A DNA stretch of 32,220 nt from Planctomycetaceae bacterium. Its GTDB lineage: Bacteria; Planctomycetota; Planctomycetia; Planctomycetales; Planctomycetaceae. How positions within the stretch are numbered: position 1 is the stretch's first letter; each line of letters starts with the position of its first letter. Shown piece after piece: positions 9,235-17,379 of this stretch. The translations under genes were made by a program, and so were the position numbers. The notes under the pieces were generated by a model. That model searched no databases. It had not been told where the DNA came from and worked only from the letters and a program-made list of their open reading frames with translations. The stretch is taken from assembly GCA_028284485.1 (NCBI GenBank), contig JANQRQ010000090.1:1-32220 (forward strand), in the 5' to 3' direction.

Positions 9235-10185
9235 ATGGTTGACTTCGACTTTCTGTACAAAGGACTGTGCGGATTAGCAAACGCCCACAAGGGAGGGACG
9301 ATGGCCGGCCATTTAGGTGCTGCTGTCATTGCCGGGTATTTCTTTGCCGAGGACCACGGCGAACTTTCAGAGAAGGTTTATCAAGGGATCGAGGCGGAGT
9401 TGCAGAGGATTATTCGCGGCGAAGAGGCGATTTGGTTCAATGCGAAACGAGCCGGAATTACGCCCACCGAAATGTTTGAACCGTTCCCCTCTGAGACTTC
9501 ACGAGAAGAAACGATCACCGAAATCGCCGAGGCGCTGGTCAAGAATGTCGGCACCATGAGGCAGTCGGGGCATAACGTCATTTTCGCCGCGATCGCGCTG
9601 CGCGCGCTTCGGGACCACGCTGAATATGCGACCCCGAGCATCGCCGCCGGAATTCGCAAACTGATCAACGCCTTCGACAAGACACCGATGGGCCGGGGGT
9701 ATTATGGAAAAGAAAAGGGGTGGCTGACCGGAAGTGACGTCGAGTTACCACCGGATGACGGTTTCGCTCTTTATCAAAACCTGCAGGACATGGTCGACGC
9801 CACCGCCGATGAATTAATCGCCACGGCAGCGGTTCGCAAACAGGGATTCGGCGGCTTGTTCCATGTCATCAATCATGCCGCGGCCATTTTGGAAATCTCA
9901 CGTTTCGGTTACACCGAATTGGCCCAACAAGCCTTGCCGGCGCACCACCACCATATTCGGCTATGGCGGTCTTTACCGGATGTTTCCAGCGAGATTGGCG
10001 AGGTCGTCAAATCAGTACACGATCCGCGTGAACCAATTTACTGGGACGGTATGTTAAAGCGGGACGAAGCTCGCTTGACGCATCGCATCAAAACGATGTA
10101 CGGGTTCTTTACGCTGCATCGATTCATCGACGGCGCCCGTAGGCAATCTCAGGCGGAAGACGCGTTTTTGTACTTAATGGCATAA
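9235..10185 (+). CDS. Uncharacterised, probably all-helical cytoplasmic protein
   Basis: I do not recognise this 316-residue protein. AAGGGG at 9224-9229 gives a good ribosome binding site for the ATG at 9235. It has no signal peptide or obvious membrane helix. It is predicted mostly helical, with several glycine-His elements that look conserved: NAHKGGTMAGHLGAA near residue 16, QSGHNVIFAAIALRAL near 112, GGLFHVINHAAAILEISRFG near 207, and a cluster PAHHHHIRLWRSLPD near 234. Helix pairs with buried His recall alpha/alpha-barrel folds, but no catalytic signature of terpene cyclases or lanthionine cyclases is present. The four consecutive His could bind metal. It is separated by 144 bases from the HEAT gene and converges on the ceramidase gene, so the context gives no function. 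Confidence 0.75.
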   Translation: MVDFDFLYKGLCGLANAHKGGTMAGHLGAAVIAGYFFAEDHGELSEKVYQGIEAELQRIIRGEEAIWFNAKRAGITPTEMFEPFPSETSREETITEIAEALVKNVGTMRQSGHNVIFAAIALRALRDHAEYATPSIAAGIRKLINAFDKTPMGRGYYGKEKGWLTGSDVELPPDDGFALYQNLQDMVDATADELIATAAVRKQGFGGLFHVINHAAAILEISRFGYTELAQQALPAHHHHIRLWRSLPDVSSEIGEVVKSVHDPREPIYWDGMLKRDEARLTHRIKTMYGFFTLHRFIDGARRQSQAEDAFLYLMA

Positions 10186-10235
10186 AGGCCATTCGCGCGA
10201 GATGCACAGCCGAAAGTGGCCGGTCGTGCCTCTAT

Positions 10236-10261
10236 AGTGACATTCAATTTTTGATGTCACT
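10236..10261. terminator. Putative bidirectional terminator hairpin
   Basis: A perfect 8-bp inverted repeat, AGTGACAT at 10236-10243 and ATGTCACT at 10254-10261, with a 10-base loop TCAATTTTTG. It lies between two convergent genes and its loop contains the stop codon of the ceramidase-family gene (10244-10246). There is no U-tract after the stem on either strand, so termination efficiency is uncertain. Confidence 0.35.
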
Positions 10262-11668
10262 GAGCAACTCACTAAGCGTTTGGCGAATTCTCGTTTCCGC
10301 CGTCGTTTCCAGAAAGCTGGAGCGGGCCGGCCAGGTTTCGTACCCACCCAGTTCGTGTTGCCGCTCGGGTGGCAGATAGCCGCCGTAGCCATTGGCTAAT
10401 TCTATGGTAAATGTCTTTGGGAAGGGGCTTTCGTTTTTAACCGCCAGCCCGGTTTCGGCGAAGACTTCGCACGGTGCTGCTGCAATCGCGATATCACCCA
10501 AGCGAATGGCTTGGAACTTCAGTGTGACTGTTTCGGGATACTTCGAAAGGTGCAATGCTTCTTGAGCATAGACGCGGCTCCAGCGATGGGGGTGTTTCTC
10601 TTCGGGATGCTGAAGCACTTTGTTGGCCCATTCGATGCGCGCAGCGTCCGGGCGGCGCACCTGAAATTGAAGTTGCGTCTCGCGCATGGAGAAGGTCAAA
10701 TCGTCGTTGTGTTCGATATTAGCGACGGTTGCAACTGCTTCTTCCGCCAGCATCCGTCCGTAAAGCTGCATGCCTTCGAACGGGGCGTACTTTTTCCCTT
10801 CACGTTGAAACGAACCGGTGTTTCCGCTTGTCCCGTTGGACATAATGCCGACGACACCAGGGTGCTCACCGTTGTCTCGAAGCTTTGCTTCGATCGACTC
10901 GCCGAAATACCCGAAATAGTCGGCACTGACCAGGCCGCCCTGATATCCGCCGCAGTAGTGCACGCTGTAGTTCCCCAAGAGTGCCAGCGAATTCCCGTCA
11001 ATATGTCGGACGGAGAGGACCGAGAACTGCGGGTCGATCGGACCGGCTGGTCGAATTCTCGCGGACGACGAGCCGGCAACGGAACTGATCTGCTCGTCGG
11101 TTTCGCCAAACGGATTGGCAGCGACAGAGCCCGGTTCGCATAGATAACGGCGGCAGGCGAGCAGTTCCGGTTTGTCAAACGATCCGTATCCGATTTGCGC
11201 TGGAGCCAGATTCTTTTGTGCCTGAAGCACAGCTTCGGCAATTTTGCGTGAAAGAGATGCGGCATATTCGTGGTCTGCAGGTCTTGTTCCAATTCCGGCG
11301 ACGCGCGGAGCGGCGTGTGTATGAGTGGCCGACATCAGCATGTGGTCGGAACGGATTCCGCCCGACTGCTCGATCTGAGATTTAGCGGCATCGAAGACTT
11401 CCTGTGAGATCATGCAGGCATCGCAAACGACAATCGCCAGTTGGATTGTTCCGTCGTCTAAAACCAAGGCCCGGGCGTGGAGCCGGTCGTGGACTCCCTT
11501 GGCCGGTCCCGGTTTACTAATGGGGCCGTCCAGCGATACTCCTGGTTCCGGGGTGATGTCGATTTTGGCCGCACCTGCTTTGAGCGTACCGGCGATGGCA
11601 CCTTGTTCGTGACCAAAAACGACAGATGCACTCAGCAACGCAATTTTCAGAAATCTCAGGTAATTCAT
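10244..11668 (-). CDS. Neutral/alkaline non-lysosomal ceramidase-family protein, exported
   Basis: A 474-residue protein with a signal peptide (residues 1-26, ending GAIAG). The mature part opens LKAGAAKIDITPEPG, typical of the N-terminal domain of the neutral ceramidase family (PF04734). Zinc-ligand-like motifs are SATHTHAAP (His116 and His118), NYSVHYCGG near 230 (in place of the family NFxxHP), NGTSGNTG near 280 (like NGASGD) and ANGYGGYLPPERQHELGGYE near the C-terminus. Characterised members cleave the amide bond of ceramide. The planctomycete members are shorter, lack the C-terminal Ig-like domain, and their substrates are unproven. GAGG seven bases upstream supports the ATG at 11668. 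It is divergent from the nitrilase gene. Confidence is high for the family and lower for ceramide as substrate. Confidence 0.85.
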   Translation of the reverse strand: MNYLRFLKIALLSASVVFGHEQGAIAGTLKAGAAKIDITPEPGVSLDGPISKPGPAKGVHDRLHARALVLDDGTIQLAIVVCDACMISQEVFDAAKSQIEQSGGIRSDHMLMSATHTHAAPRVAGIGTRPADHEYAASLSRKIAEAVLQAQKNLAPAQIGYGSFDKPELLACRRYLCEPGSVAANPFGETDEQISSVAGSSSARIRPAGPIDPQFSVLSVRHIDGNSLALLGNYSVHYCGGYQGGLVSADYFGYFGESIEAKLRDNGEHPGVVGIMSNGTSGNTGSFQREGKKYAPFEGMQLYGRMLAEEAVATVANIEHNDDLTFSMRETQLQFQVRRPDAARIEWANKVLQHPEEKHPHRWSRVYAQEALHLSKYPETVTLKFQAIRLGDIAIAAAPCEVFAETGLAVKNESPFPKTFTIELANGYGGYLPPERQHELGGYETWPARSSFLETTAETRIRQTLSELLSDIKN

Positions 11669-11955
11669 GGAGGGGCCTCACGACATTGTCGGTATGTGGC
11701 TGCAACGGCCACATTCGCAGGGAACGGATGTTCTTTTAGTAATATGCACAGTTCTTGTGGCTCCGTAAACGACAACCGCCTTGGATTGCTGCAATTCTGC
11801 TTGCGAGCGACACTCGAGCTGGAAACAATAGAGACCAGGATGACTGTTGCGTCTTCAATGACGGCTACAGATTTTTGTCGTCCCAGTCATGCGCGCGAAG
11901 ATGACACTTCCAGTCGTTGTGCGTTCGTTGCCGAAGCAATCAAGGTTGATCGAAT
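11669..11955. other. Divergent promoter region, ceramidase / hydrolase run
   Basis: This 287-base gap separates two divergently transcribed sets of exported hydrolases, so it should carry promoters for both. Short open frames crossing it show no motif or ribosome binding site. I could not identify a -35/-10 pair or operator with confidence. Confidence 0.4.
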
Positions 11956-12837
11956 ATGAGAACTCTGTGTGTTTTTACTGCCATCGTTGCTTCAGCTGTA
12001 TCATCTTCGACGGCCGATGAGAAAGCAAAAGGATTGCAGACGATTCGGGTCGCGAGCCTTTCGATCTTTCCTGCAAAATGGGATAAGGCCTCGAATGCCG
12101 ACAAAATCGAATCGATGGTGCGCAAGGCGGCCAAGGAAGATGTCGAGTTGATTATCACCCCCGAAGGTGTGCTCGAAGGGTACGTCGTGAACGAAGTGAT
12201 TCGCGAAGAGGACGCCGAAAAGAAACGTATCTTGACGGAGTCGTTCCAGAAGCTAGCGGAACCGCGCGACGGACCGTATCTGAAGCGGTTCTGTGCGCTG
12301 GCTAACGAATTGAATGTCCATCTGGTGTTGGGTTTTCTCGAATCCGACGGCGGTAAGACCTACAACTCCGCAGGCTTGATCAATCCGGAAGGCGAATTGA
12401 TCGGCGTTTATCGCAAAACGCATTTCGCCCAAGGGTATGTGGTGAATCCTCCCGGCTATACGGCCGGTCAAGAATACCCGGTGTTTGATATCGGACAGGC
12501 GAAAATCGGAATGATGATTTGCTTCGATCGGCAGCCGCCCGAGCCGGCGCGAAGTCTCGCCTTAGGCGGAGCCGAGATCATCGTGTGCCCCTCTTACGGT
12601 GGACGGGGAGATTGGAACACACGATTGATGCAGGTGCGTGCTTACGAGAACTCCGTGCCGATCGTTTTTACGCATCCACAGCAAAGTCTCATCATTGACC
12701 GCAACGGCGAATTGCTGAAAGAATGCGAAGAAGATTCTTACGCGATTTACGACTTGCCGATTCGTTCGAGTAAGAAACGAAACTCGGTCACCAATCGTCG
12801 ACCTGAAACGTATCGCAGTCTGAGTACGGACCAATAG
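11956..12837 (+). CDS. Exported carbon-nitrogen hydrolase (nitrilase superfamily)
   Basis: A 293-residue member of the nitrilase superfamily (PF00795) that cleaves non-peptide C-N bonds of amides, carbamoyl compounds or nitriles. The catalytic triad is visible: Glu70 in IITPEGVLEGY, Lys154 in VYRKTHF, and Cys189 in GMMICFDRQPPE. Unlike most of the superfamily it begins with a probable signal peptide (MRTLCVFTAIVASAVSSSTA-DE, about 20 residues), so it should act outside the cytoplasm. AAGG about ten bases upstream supports the ATG at 11956. It is the first gene of a forward run, 43 bases before phoD. The particular amide substrate cannot be inferred; amidase is more likely than true nitrilase for exported planctomycete relatives. 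Confidence 0.88.
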   Translation: MRTLCVFTAIVASAVSSSTADEKAKGLQTIRVASLSIFPAKWDKASNADKIESMVRKAAKEDVELIITPEGVLEGYVVNEVIREEDAEKKRILTESFQKLAEPRDGPYLKRFCALANELNVHLVLGFLESDGGKTYNSAGLINPEGELIGVYRKTHFAQGYVVNPPGYTAGQEYPVFDIGQAKIGMMICFDRQPPEPARSLALGGAEIIVCPSYGGRGDWNTRLMQVRAYENSVPIVFTHPQQSLIIDRNGELLKECEEDSYAIYDLPIRSSKKRNSVTNRRPETYRSLSTDQ

Positions 12838-12880
12838 TTATTCCCCCCCATTGATTGAATTCATCAAGGAACTGTCCTCT

Positions 12881-14458
12881 ATGTCAAAACACGCTCAAGC
12901 GAAGGCCTTTGAGAAATATTGGAGCCGTCGGTCGTTTCTGGCGTCCAGTGCCGCGTTGGCAATATCGCCTTGGATTAGCGGGCGAGCACGCGGTGCAGTC
13001 CGTCGGCAGATCGAATTCGGCAACGACCCGTTCCAATTGGGAGTCACCTCGGGAGACCCGTCGCCGGATGGCGTGGTCTTGTGGACCCGCTTGGCGCCCG
13101 ATCCGATCAATGGCGGTGGTATGCCTCCCGAGGACATTGCCGTCTCCTGGCAGATTGCGTCCGACGAGAATATGAAAACGATTGTTCGCTCGGGCGAAGC
13201 GATCGCTTCTCCGGCATTGGGGCATTCTGTTCATGTCGAAGTTGAGGGGCTGCAGCCCGATCGATGGTATTGGTACCAATTCAAAGTCGGTCGGCAAACC
13301 AGTCCGGTCGGTCGCACGCGGACCACACCGGCATTTGATGCCAATCCATCGTCATTACGGTTTGCATTTGCATCGTGTCAGCATTTCGAATCCGGTTATT
13401 TTACCGCATACGAGCACATGGCTCGCGAGGATCTCGATTTGGTTGTCCATCTGGGTGACTACATTTATGAGAACGGTGCCCGGGATGGACAGCCGCGGCG
13501 GCATACCGGTGGCGAGTTGCACACGTTGGAAGAGTACCGCAATCGCTACGCGCTGTACCGCAGTGATAAAGATTTGCGCGCGGCCCATGCCAATTTCCCA
13601 TGGTTGGTGACGTGGGACGATCACGAATTCGACAACAACTACGCCGCAGATATCTCCGAGCAACCGAATGTCAACGTCGCGGCATTCCTCAAACGCCGCG
13701 CTGCGGCCTATCAAGCCTACTATGAACATATGCCGTTGCGCAAAGCGGCTAAGCCGGTCGGTCCCGACATGCGCTTGTATCGTGTTGTGCCGTTCGGCCA
13801 GTTGGCGTCGTTTGACATACTGGATACGCGCCAGTATCGGACCGATCAGCCGTGCGGCGATCGCCAGGTCGCGCCTTGCCCAGAGGCATTTGATCCGGAG
13901 GCCACAATACTCGGAGTCGAGCAAGAAAAATGGCTGCAGGCGCAATTAGCCGCGTCGCCGGCGCAATGGAACATATTGGCGCAGCAGGTCATGATGGCGC
14001 GTGCCGACCGCCGGCCTGGTGAGGCGATTGCCTATAGCATGGACCAATGGCCTGGTTACGCCGCGTGTCGCGACCGACTATTAACATTCCTGGCGGAACG
14101 GCAGATTGCGAATCCTGTCGTGCTTACGGGAGATATTCACAAGAACTGGGTCAACGATCTGAAGCTCGATTTCGACGACGAAAACTCACAGACCGTTGGG
14201 GCGGAATTCGTGGGCACGTCGATTTCGTCTGGAGGCGACGGTTCCCAAACCACCAGCGATACGGCAGGGGTCCTCTCCGAGAATCCCTTTGTAAAGTTCT
14301 ACAATGCCGAGCGCGGATACGTCAGTTGCGAGGTGACACCCAAGGAGTGGCGATCGCACTACCGTGTTGTGGAATATGTCACTCGCCGAGGAGCGCCGTT
14401 AGTCAATCGGGCATCCTTTGTGGTCGAAGACGGCCAAGCCGGCGTCGAGCGAGCCTAA
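12881..14458 (+). CDS. phoD: PhoD-type alkaline phosphatase/phosphodiesterase, Tat-exported
   Basis: A 525-residue PhoD-family metallophosphoesterase (PF09423) that hydrolyses phosphomono- or diesters using calcium/iron. The N-terminus carries a Tat signal, WSRRSFLASSAALAI (twin Arg at 16-17). Next comes the N-terminal beta-domain with FQLGVTSGDP and VVLWTRLAP. The metallophosphatase core has FASCQHFESGYF (Cys166), VVHLGDYIYE (Asp193), TWDDHEFDNNY (246-254), ILDTRQYR near 313-320, and LTGDIHKNW (Asp418, His420). The ATG at 12881 has AAGGA ten bases upstream. The longer open frame from TTG 12851 would push the Tat signal inwards, so it is rejected. The gap to the upstream hydrolase is 43 bases, so the two are probably one transcript. 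Tat export fits assembly of the metal centre in the cytoplasm. Confidence 0.93.
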   Translation: MSKHAQAKAFEKYWSRRSFLASSAALAISPWISGRARGAVRRQIEFGNDPFQLGVTSGDPSPDGVVLWTRLAPDPINGGGMPPEDIAVSWQIASDENMKTIVRSGEAIASPALGHSVHVEVEGLQPDRWYWYQFKVGRQTSPVGRTRTTPAFDANPSSLRFAFASCQHFESGYFTAYEHMAREDLDLVVHLGDYIYENGARDGQPRRHTGGELHTLEEYRNRYALYRSDKDLRAAHANFPWLVTWDDHEFDNNYAADISEQPNVNVAAFLKRRAAAYQAYYEHMPLRKAAKPVGPDMRLYRVVPFGQLASFDILDTRQYRTDQPCGDRQVAPCPEAFDPEATILGVEQEKWLQAQLAASPAQWNILAQQVMMARADRRPGEAIAYSMDQWPGYAACRDRLLTFLAERQIANPVVLTGDIHKNWVNDLKLDFDDENSQTVGAEFVGTSISSGGDGSQTTSDTAGVLSENPFVKFYNAERGYVSCEVTPKEWRSHYRVVEYVTRRGAPLVNRASFVVEDGQAGVERA

Positions 14459-14593
14459 GCCCGCAGCTGGCACAGCCAGAGGGAAATTCCTCGCGTCGTC
14501 CGCTTTCGAACCAGCGTTACAGCAGGTCTCCAGTAGCGGACGTGTATTTGGTATCCGAAATCATACTTGTTAGCAGCAAACAGGAAATTGCGG

Positions 14594-15793
14594 ATGATCA
14601 TGCGTGAACAACGGTCTCTCAAATTCTCACTTATTGTTGTTGTTGTTGTGCTGCTCGCTGCGCTATCTGTCGGCAATGGAACCGTTCACTCTGCAGAACC
14701 GTTTCTTCAGCAGACGGACTTGTTTGAAGCCAACAAGGATGGGTACGTGACTTATCGTATTCCCGGAATCGTGATCACAAACAAGGGGACGTTGCTTGCC
14801 TATTGCGAAGCGCGCAAGGATAGCGCTGGCGACTGGGCCGACATTGATGTCCTGTTGCGCCGTAGCACCGATGGTGGTCAGACGTGGGATTCGAGGCAAT
14901 TATTGGCAGATTCCGACATGGATACGGTCAACAATCCGGTTGCCATTGTCGACCCGTCGACTGATCGAATCAGGTTCTTGTATTGTGTGAACTACTCGCG
15001 ATGTTTCTCGATGTATAGCGATGACGACGGACGTACTTTTTCCGAACCGGTTGATATCACGGAAACGTTCGAAGCGTTTCGTAAAGACTACGACTGGACC
15101 GTTATTGCGACAGGGCCGGGCCACGGAATACGGCTTCGCAACGGGCGCTTCATCGTTCCAGTATGGTTGTCTGACGGAGGAGGCCGCAGCCATCGGCCTT
15201 CAGCCGTTTCAGTTATTTACAGCGATGACCAGGGAGAATCTTGGCATCGCGGCGGACTGGTGTGTGTGGACCCCGATCCGTTGGTGAATCCCAGTGAAAC
15301 GATTGCGGTTCAACTTTCCGACGGTCGAGTGCTGTTGAATATCCGGAACGAGAATCGGGTCTTTCGCCGGGCGATTTCCTTCAGTGACGACGGCGCCACC
15401 GGTTGGTCGACACCGGTATTTGACGAACAGCTTTACGAACCAGTTTGTATGGCGAGTATTGTCGCAATACCGAACTCCGTAGATCGCAATTCCTCAACAT
15501 TCGTTTTTGCAAATCCATTCAGCGAGTCGAATCCACGGACGCGGGGCAAGAATAATTTTCGATATCGCGAGAATCTCACCATTCGGCTCAGCGATGATGA
15601 TTGCTCAACGTGGCCGGTTTCGCGCGTACTCGAACCAGGCACCAGTGGATACAGCGACATGGCCGTCGATAGCGAAGGTACGATTTATTGCCTCTACGAG
15701 CGAGGCGGGGACGACGGCTTCGCACTCGGTGCATTAACATTGGCCCGATTCAATCGAGCGTGGATCGAAGCTGGAAATCGCGCCTCGAAATAG
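14594..15793 (+). CDS. Exo-alpha-sialidase-like protein (GH33, BNR/Asp-box), exported
   Basis: A 399-residue six-bladed-propeller sialidase. It has a signal sequence with a very hydrophobic core (FSLIVVVVVLLAALSVG, cleaved near HSA-EP at 34). The YRIP motif at 54-57 supplies the first Arg of the carboxylate-binding triad. Asp-boxes are STDGGQTW (91-98), YSDDDGRTF (141-149) and YSDDQGESW (209-217). ETIAVQLSDGRVLLNIRN contains the active-site Glu (235) and second Arg (251). SGYSDMA gives the nucleophilic Tyr (353), and CLYERG the supporting Glu (369). All these fit hydrolysis of terminal sialic acids, although planctomycete homologues may act on other sugar acids. The ATG at 14594 has AGGA eight bases upstream; the longer TTG start at 14567 is rejected. 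It follows phoD by 135 bases. Confidence 0.9.
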   Translation: MIMREQRSLKFSLIVVVVVLLAALSVGNGTVHSAEPFLQQTDLFEANKDGYVTYRIPGIVITNKGTLLAYCEARKDSAGDWADIDVLLRRSTDGGQTWDSRQLLADSDMDTVNNPVAIVDPSTDRIRFLYCVNYSRCFSMYSDDDGRTFSEPVDITETFEAFRKDYDWTVIATGPGHGIRLRNGRFIVPVWLSDGGGRSHRPSAVSVIYSDDQGESWHRGGLVCVDPDPLVNPSETIAVQLSDGRVLLNIRNENRVFRRAISFSDDGATGWSTPVFDEQLYEPVCMASIVAIPNSVDRNSSTFVFANPFSESNPRTRGKNNFRYRENLTIRLSDDDCSTWPVSRVLEPGTSGYSDMAVDSEGTIYCLYERGGDDGFALGALTLARFNRAWIEAGNRASK

Positions 15794-15874
15794 ATTTGGC
15801 TTGCGAGCGGCAGCATTTAACGATTGGGTCATCAAGTGCATGTTCACGCGAATTCTCAGCAACTCGCGAGAGCG

Positions 15875-17374
15875 TTAGGCCAGAATTTCTTCAATCACGC
15901 GCGTTTCGAATTGATGCGTGAGTCGCTCCTTAAGTCCGTTGCGGTCGAAGAACAGTTCTCGGTGATGGAGACCGAGCAGGTGTAGGATGGTAGCGTGCCA
16001 ATCTTGAATGCTCACACGATCCTCGACGGAGGCGTACCCGATGTCGTCGGTGCTGCCATAGATCGTGCCGGCCTTCACGCCGCCGCCTGCCATCCACGAC
16101 GTGAATCCGTACGGTCCGTGGTCTCGCCCGGCGGTTTTCAATTGATTGGCGTTACGCGCCTGAGCCATCGGCAGACGGCCGAATTCCCCGCCCCAAAGAA
16201 CTAGTGTCGAGTCGAGCAAACCACGTTCGCGCAGGTCGCGCAATAGCCCGGCGACCGGCTTGTCAGTTTGTCGGCAGATCGAAGACAGACTATTCCGAAT
16301 GTCGTTGTGGTTGTCCCAGGCTTGGCCCCGGGGATACAGCTGCACGAAGCGAACGCCGCGCTCGACCAGTCGGCGGGCGAGCAGGCACCGTTTGCCGAAG
16401 TCGTCGGTATCTTTTTCGCCGATACCGTACATTTGTTGGGTCGGGGCCGTTTCTTCGTCGAGATCGAGAGCCCGTGTTGCGGCCAACTGCATGCGTGCCG
16501 CCATTTCGTAATTGCTGATGCGCGCATCAAGCACGGGTTGATTGCTGCGTTGGTTCTTGTGAATGCGGTCTAATCGGGCGACGAGGTCCCGTTTGGCGGC
16601 TGTCACGGCTGCCGGTTCCTGAAAATCGGGTTTCAAATTCAGCAACGGCGTGCCGGAAGCCCGCATCGGCGTTCCTTGATACACGGGTGGGACGTAGGCG
16701 GCCAGCCAATTCTCCACGCCGTTGACCGGCAAACGCTGACTCGGATCCGCCAACACAACATAAGCCGGCAAGTTTTGGTTTTCCGTACCCAGCCCATAGG
16801 TAATCCAGGAACCGAGGACGGGGTGGCCGGGGAATGTCTGCCCCGATTGCAATTTGAAAATGGCCGGCTCGTGGTTGGGGTGCACATTATACATCGAGCG
16901 AATGATGGCGAGCTGATCAACCTCTTGCGCGGTATGGGGGAGCAGTTCGGACACCCAAGCACCTGATTGCCCATGTTGCGAAAATCGAAACGGGCTGCGC
17001 ATCAGCGATCCGGTGCGATCATTCTCGAAGATCGCATTTTGGGTCAACTCGCGCGGGGGTGACTTGCCATCGAATTTGGTGAGCGCCGGTTTGGGATCAA
17101 ACAAATCGACCTGGCTCGGTCCGCCTTGCATGCATAAATGGATGACACATTTTGCTCGCGGTTCGAAATGAGGCCGCTTGGCAGTCAGGTCATAAACGGC
17201 GGGTTTCTTGGAATTCGTGTGGTCCGACGCTTGCAAACGCGAATTTGCGTACCAATCGGCCGACAGCAGTTGCGTCAGCGCCGCCGCGTACAAACCGTCC
17301 CCGACTCGGGAGAAGAGATTGCGACGACTAAGCATTTCCGATTCGATTTGGGATTTCGGAATGTGCAATTTCAT
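15875..17374 (-). CDS. DUF1501 protein, Tat-like signal
   Basis: A 499-residue DUF1501 (PF07394) protein, distantly related to sulfatases and alkaline phosphatases. The N-terminus carries SRRNLF (16-21) followed by a moderately hydrophobic stretch, as in Tat signals. Family marks are HLCMQGGPSQVDLFDPKP (79-96), VLWGGEFGR in the C-terminal third, AGRDHGPYGFTSWMAGGGVK, and a typical ending with FDRNGLKERLT. The ATG at 17374 lies five bases after the stop of the upstream PSD1 gene, with GAGGAG very close before it. A TTG at 17383 overlapping that stop is the alternative. DUF1501 genes almost always travel with PSCyt/PSD1 genes in planctomycetes, as here. No biochemical function has been established for the family; export as partner of the cytochrome protein is inferred. 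Confidence 0.92.
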   Translation of the reverse strand: MKLHIPKSQIESEMLSRRNLFSRVGDGLYAAALTQLLSADWYANSRLQASDHTNSKKPAVYDLTAKRPHFEPRAKCVIHLCMQGGPSQVDLFDPKPALTKFDGKSPPRELTQNAIFENDRTGSLMRSPFRFSQHGQSGAWVSELLPHTAQEVDQLAIIRSMYNVHPNHEPAIFKLQSGQTFPGHPVLGSWITYGLGTENQNLPAYVVLADPSQRLPVNGVENWLAAYVPPVYQGTPMRASGTPLLNLKPDFQEPAAVTAAKRDLVARLDRIHKNQRSNQPVLDARISNYEMAARMQLAATRALDLDEETAPTQQMYGIGEKDTDDFGKRCLLARRLVERGVRFVQLYPRGQAWDNHNDIRNSLSSICRQTDKPVAGLLRDLRERGLLDSTLVLWGGEFGRLPMAQARNANQLKTAGRDHGPYGFTSWMAGGGVKAGTIYGSTDDIGYASVEDRVSIQDWHATILHLLGLHHRELFFDRNGLKERLTHQFETRVIEEILA

Positions 17375-17379
17375 TCTCC

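Noticed and set aside
10511-11143. 210-codon forward open frame
   Set aside because: It lies entirely antisense to the ceramidase-family gene, has no ribosome binding site or known motif, and the minus frame carries all family motifs.
12851-12880. TTG-initiated extension of the PhoD protein
   Set aside because: It would place ten residues ahead of the Tat signal, while the ATG at 12881 has a well-spaced AAGGA.
13355-13945. 196-codon minus-strand open frame
   Set aside because: It is antisense to phoD, whose catalytic motifs fill the same stretch.
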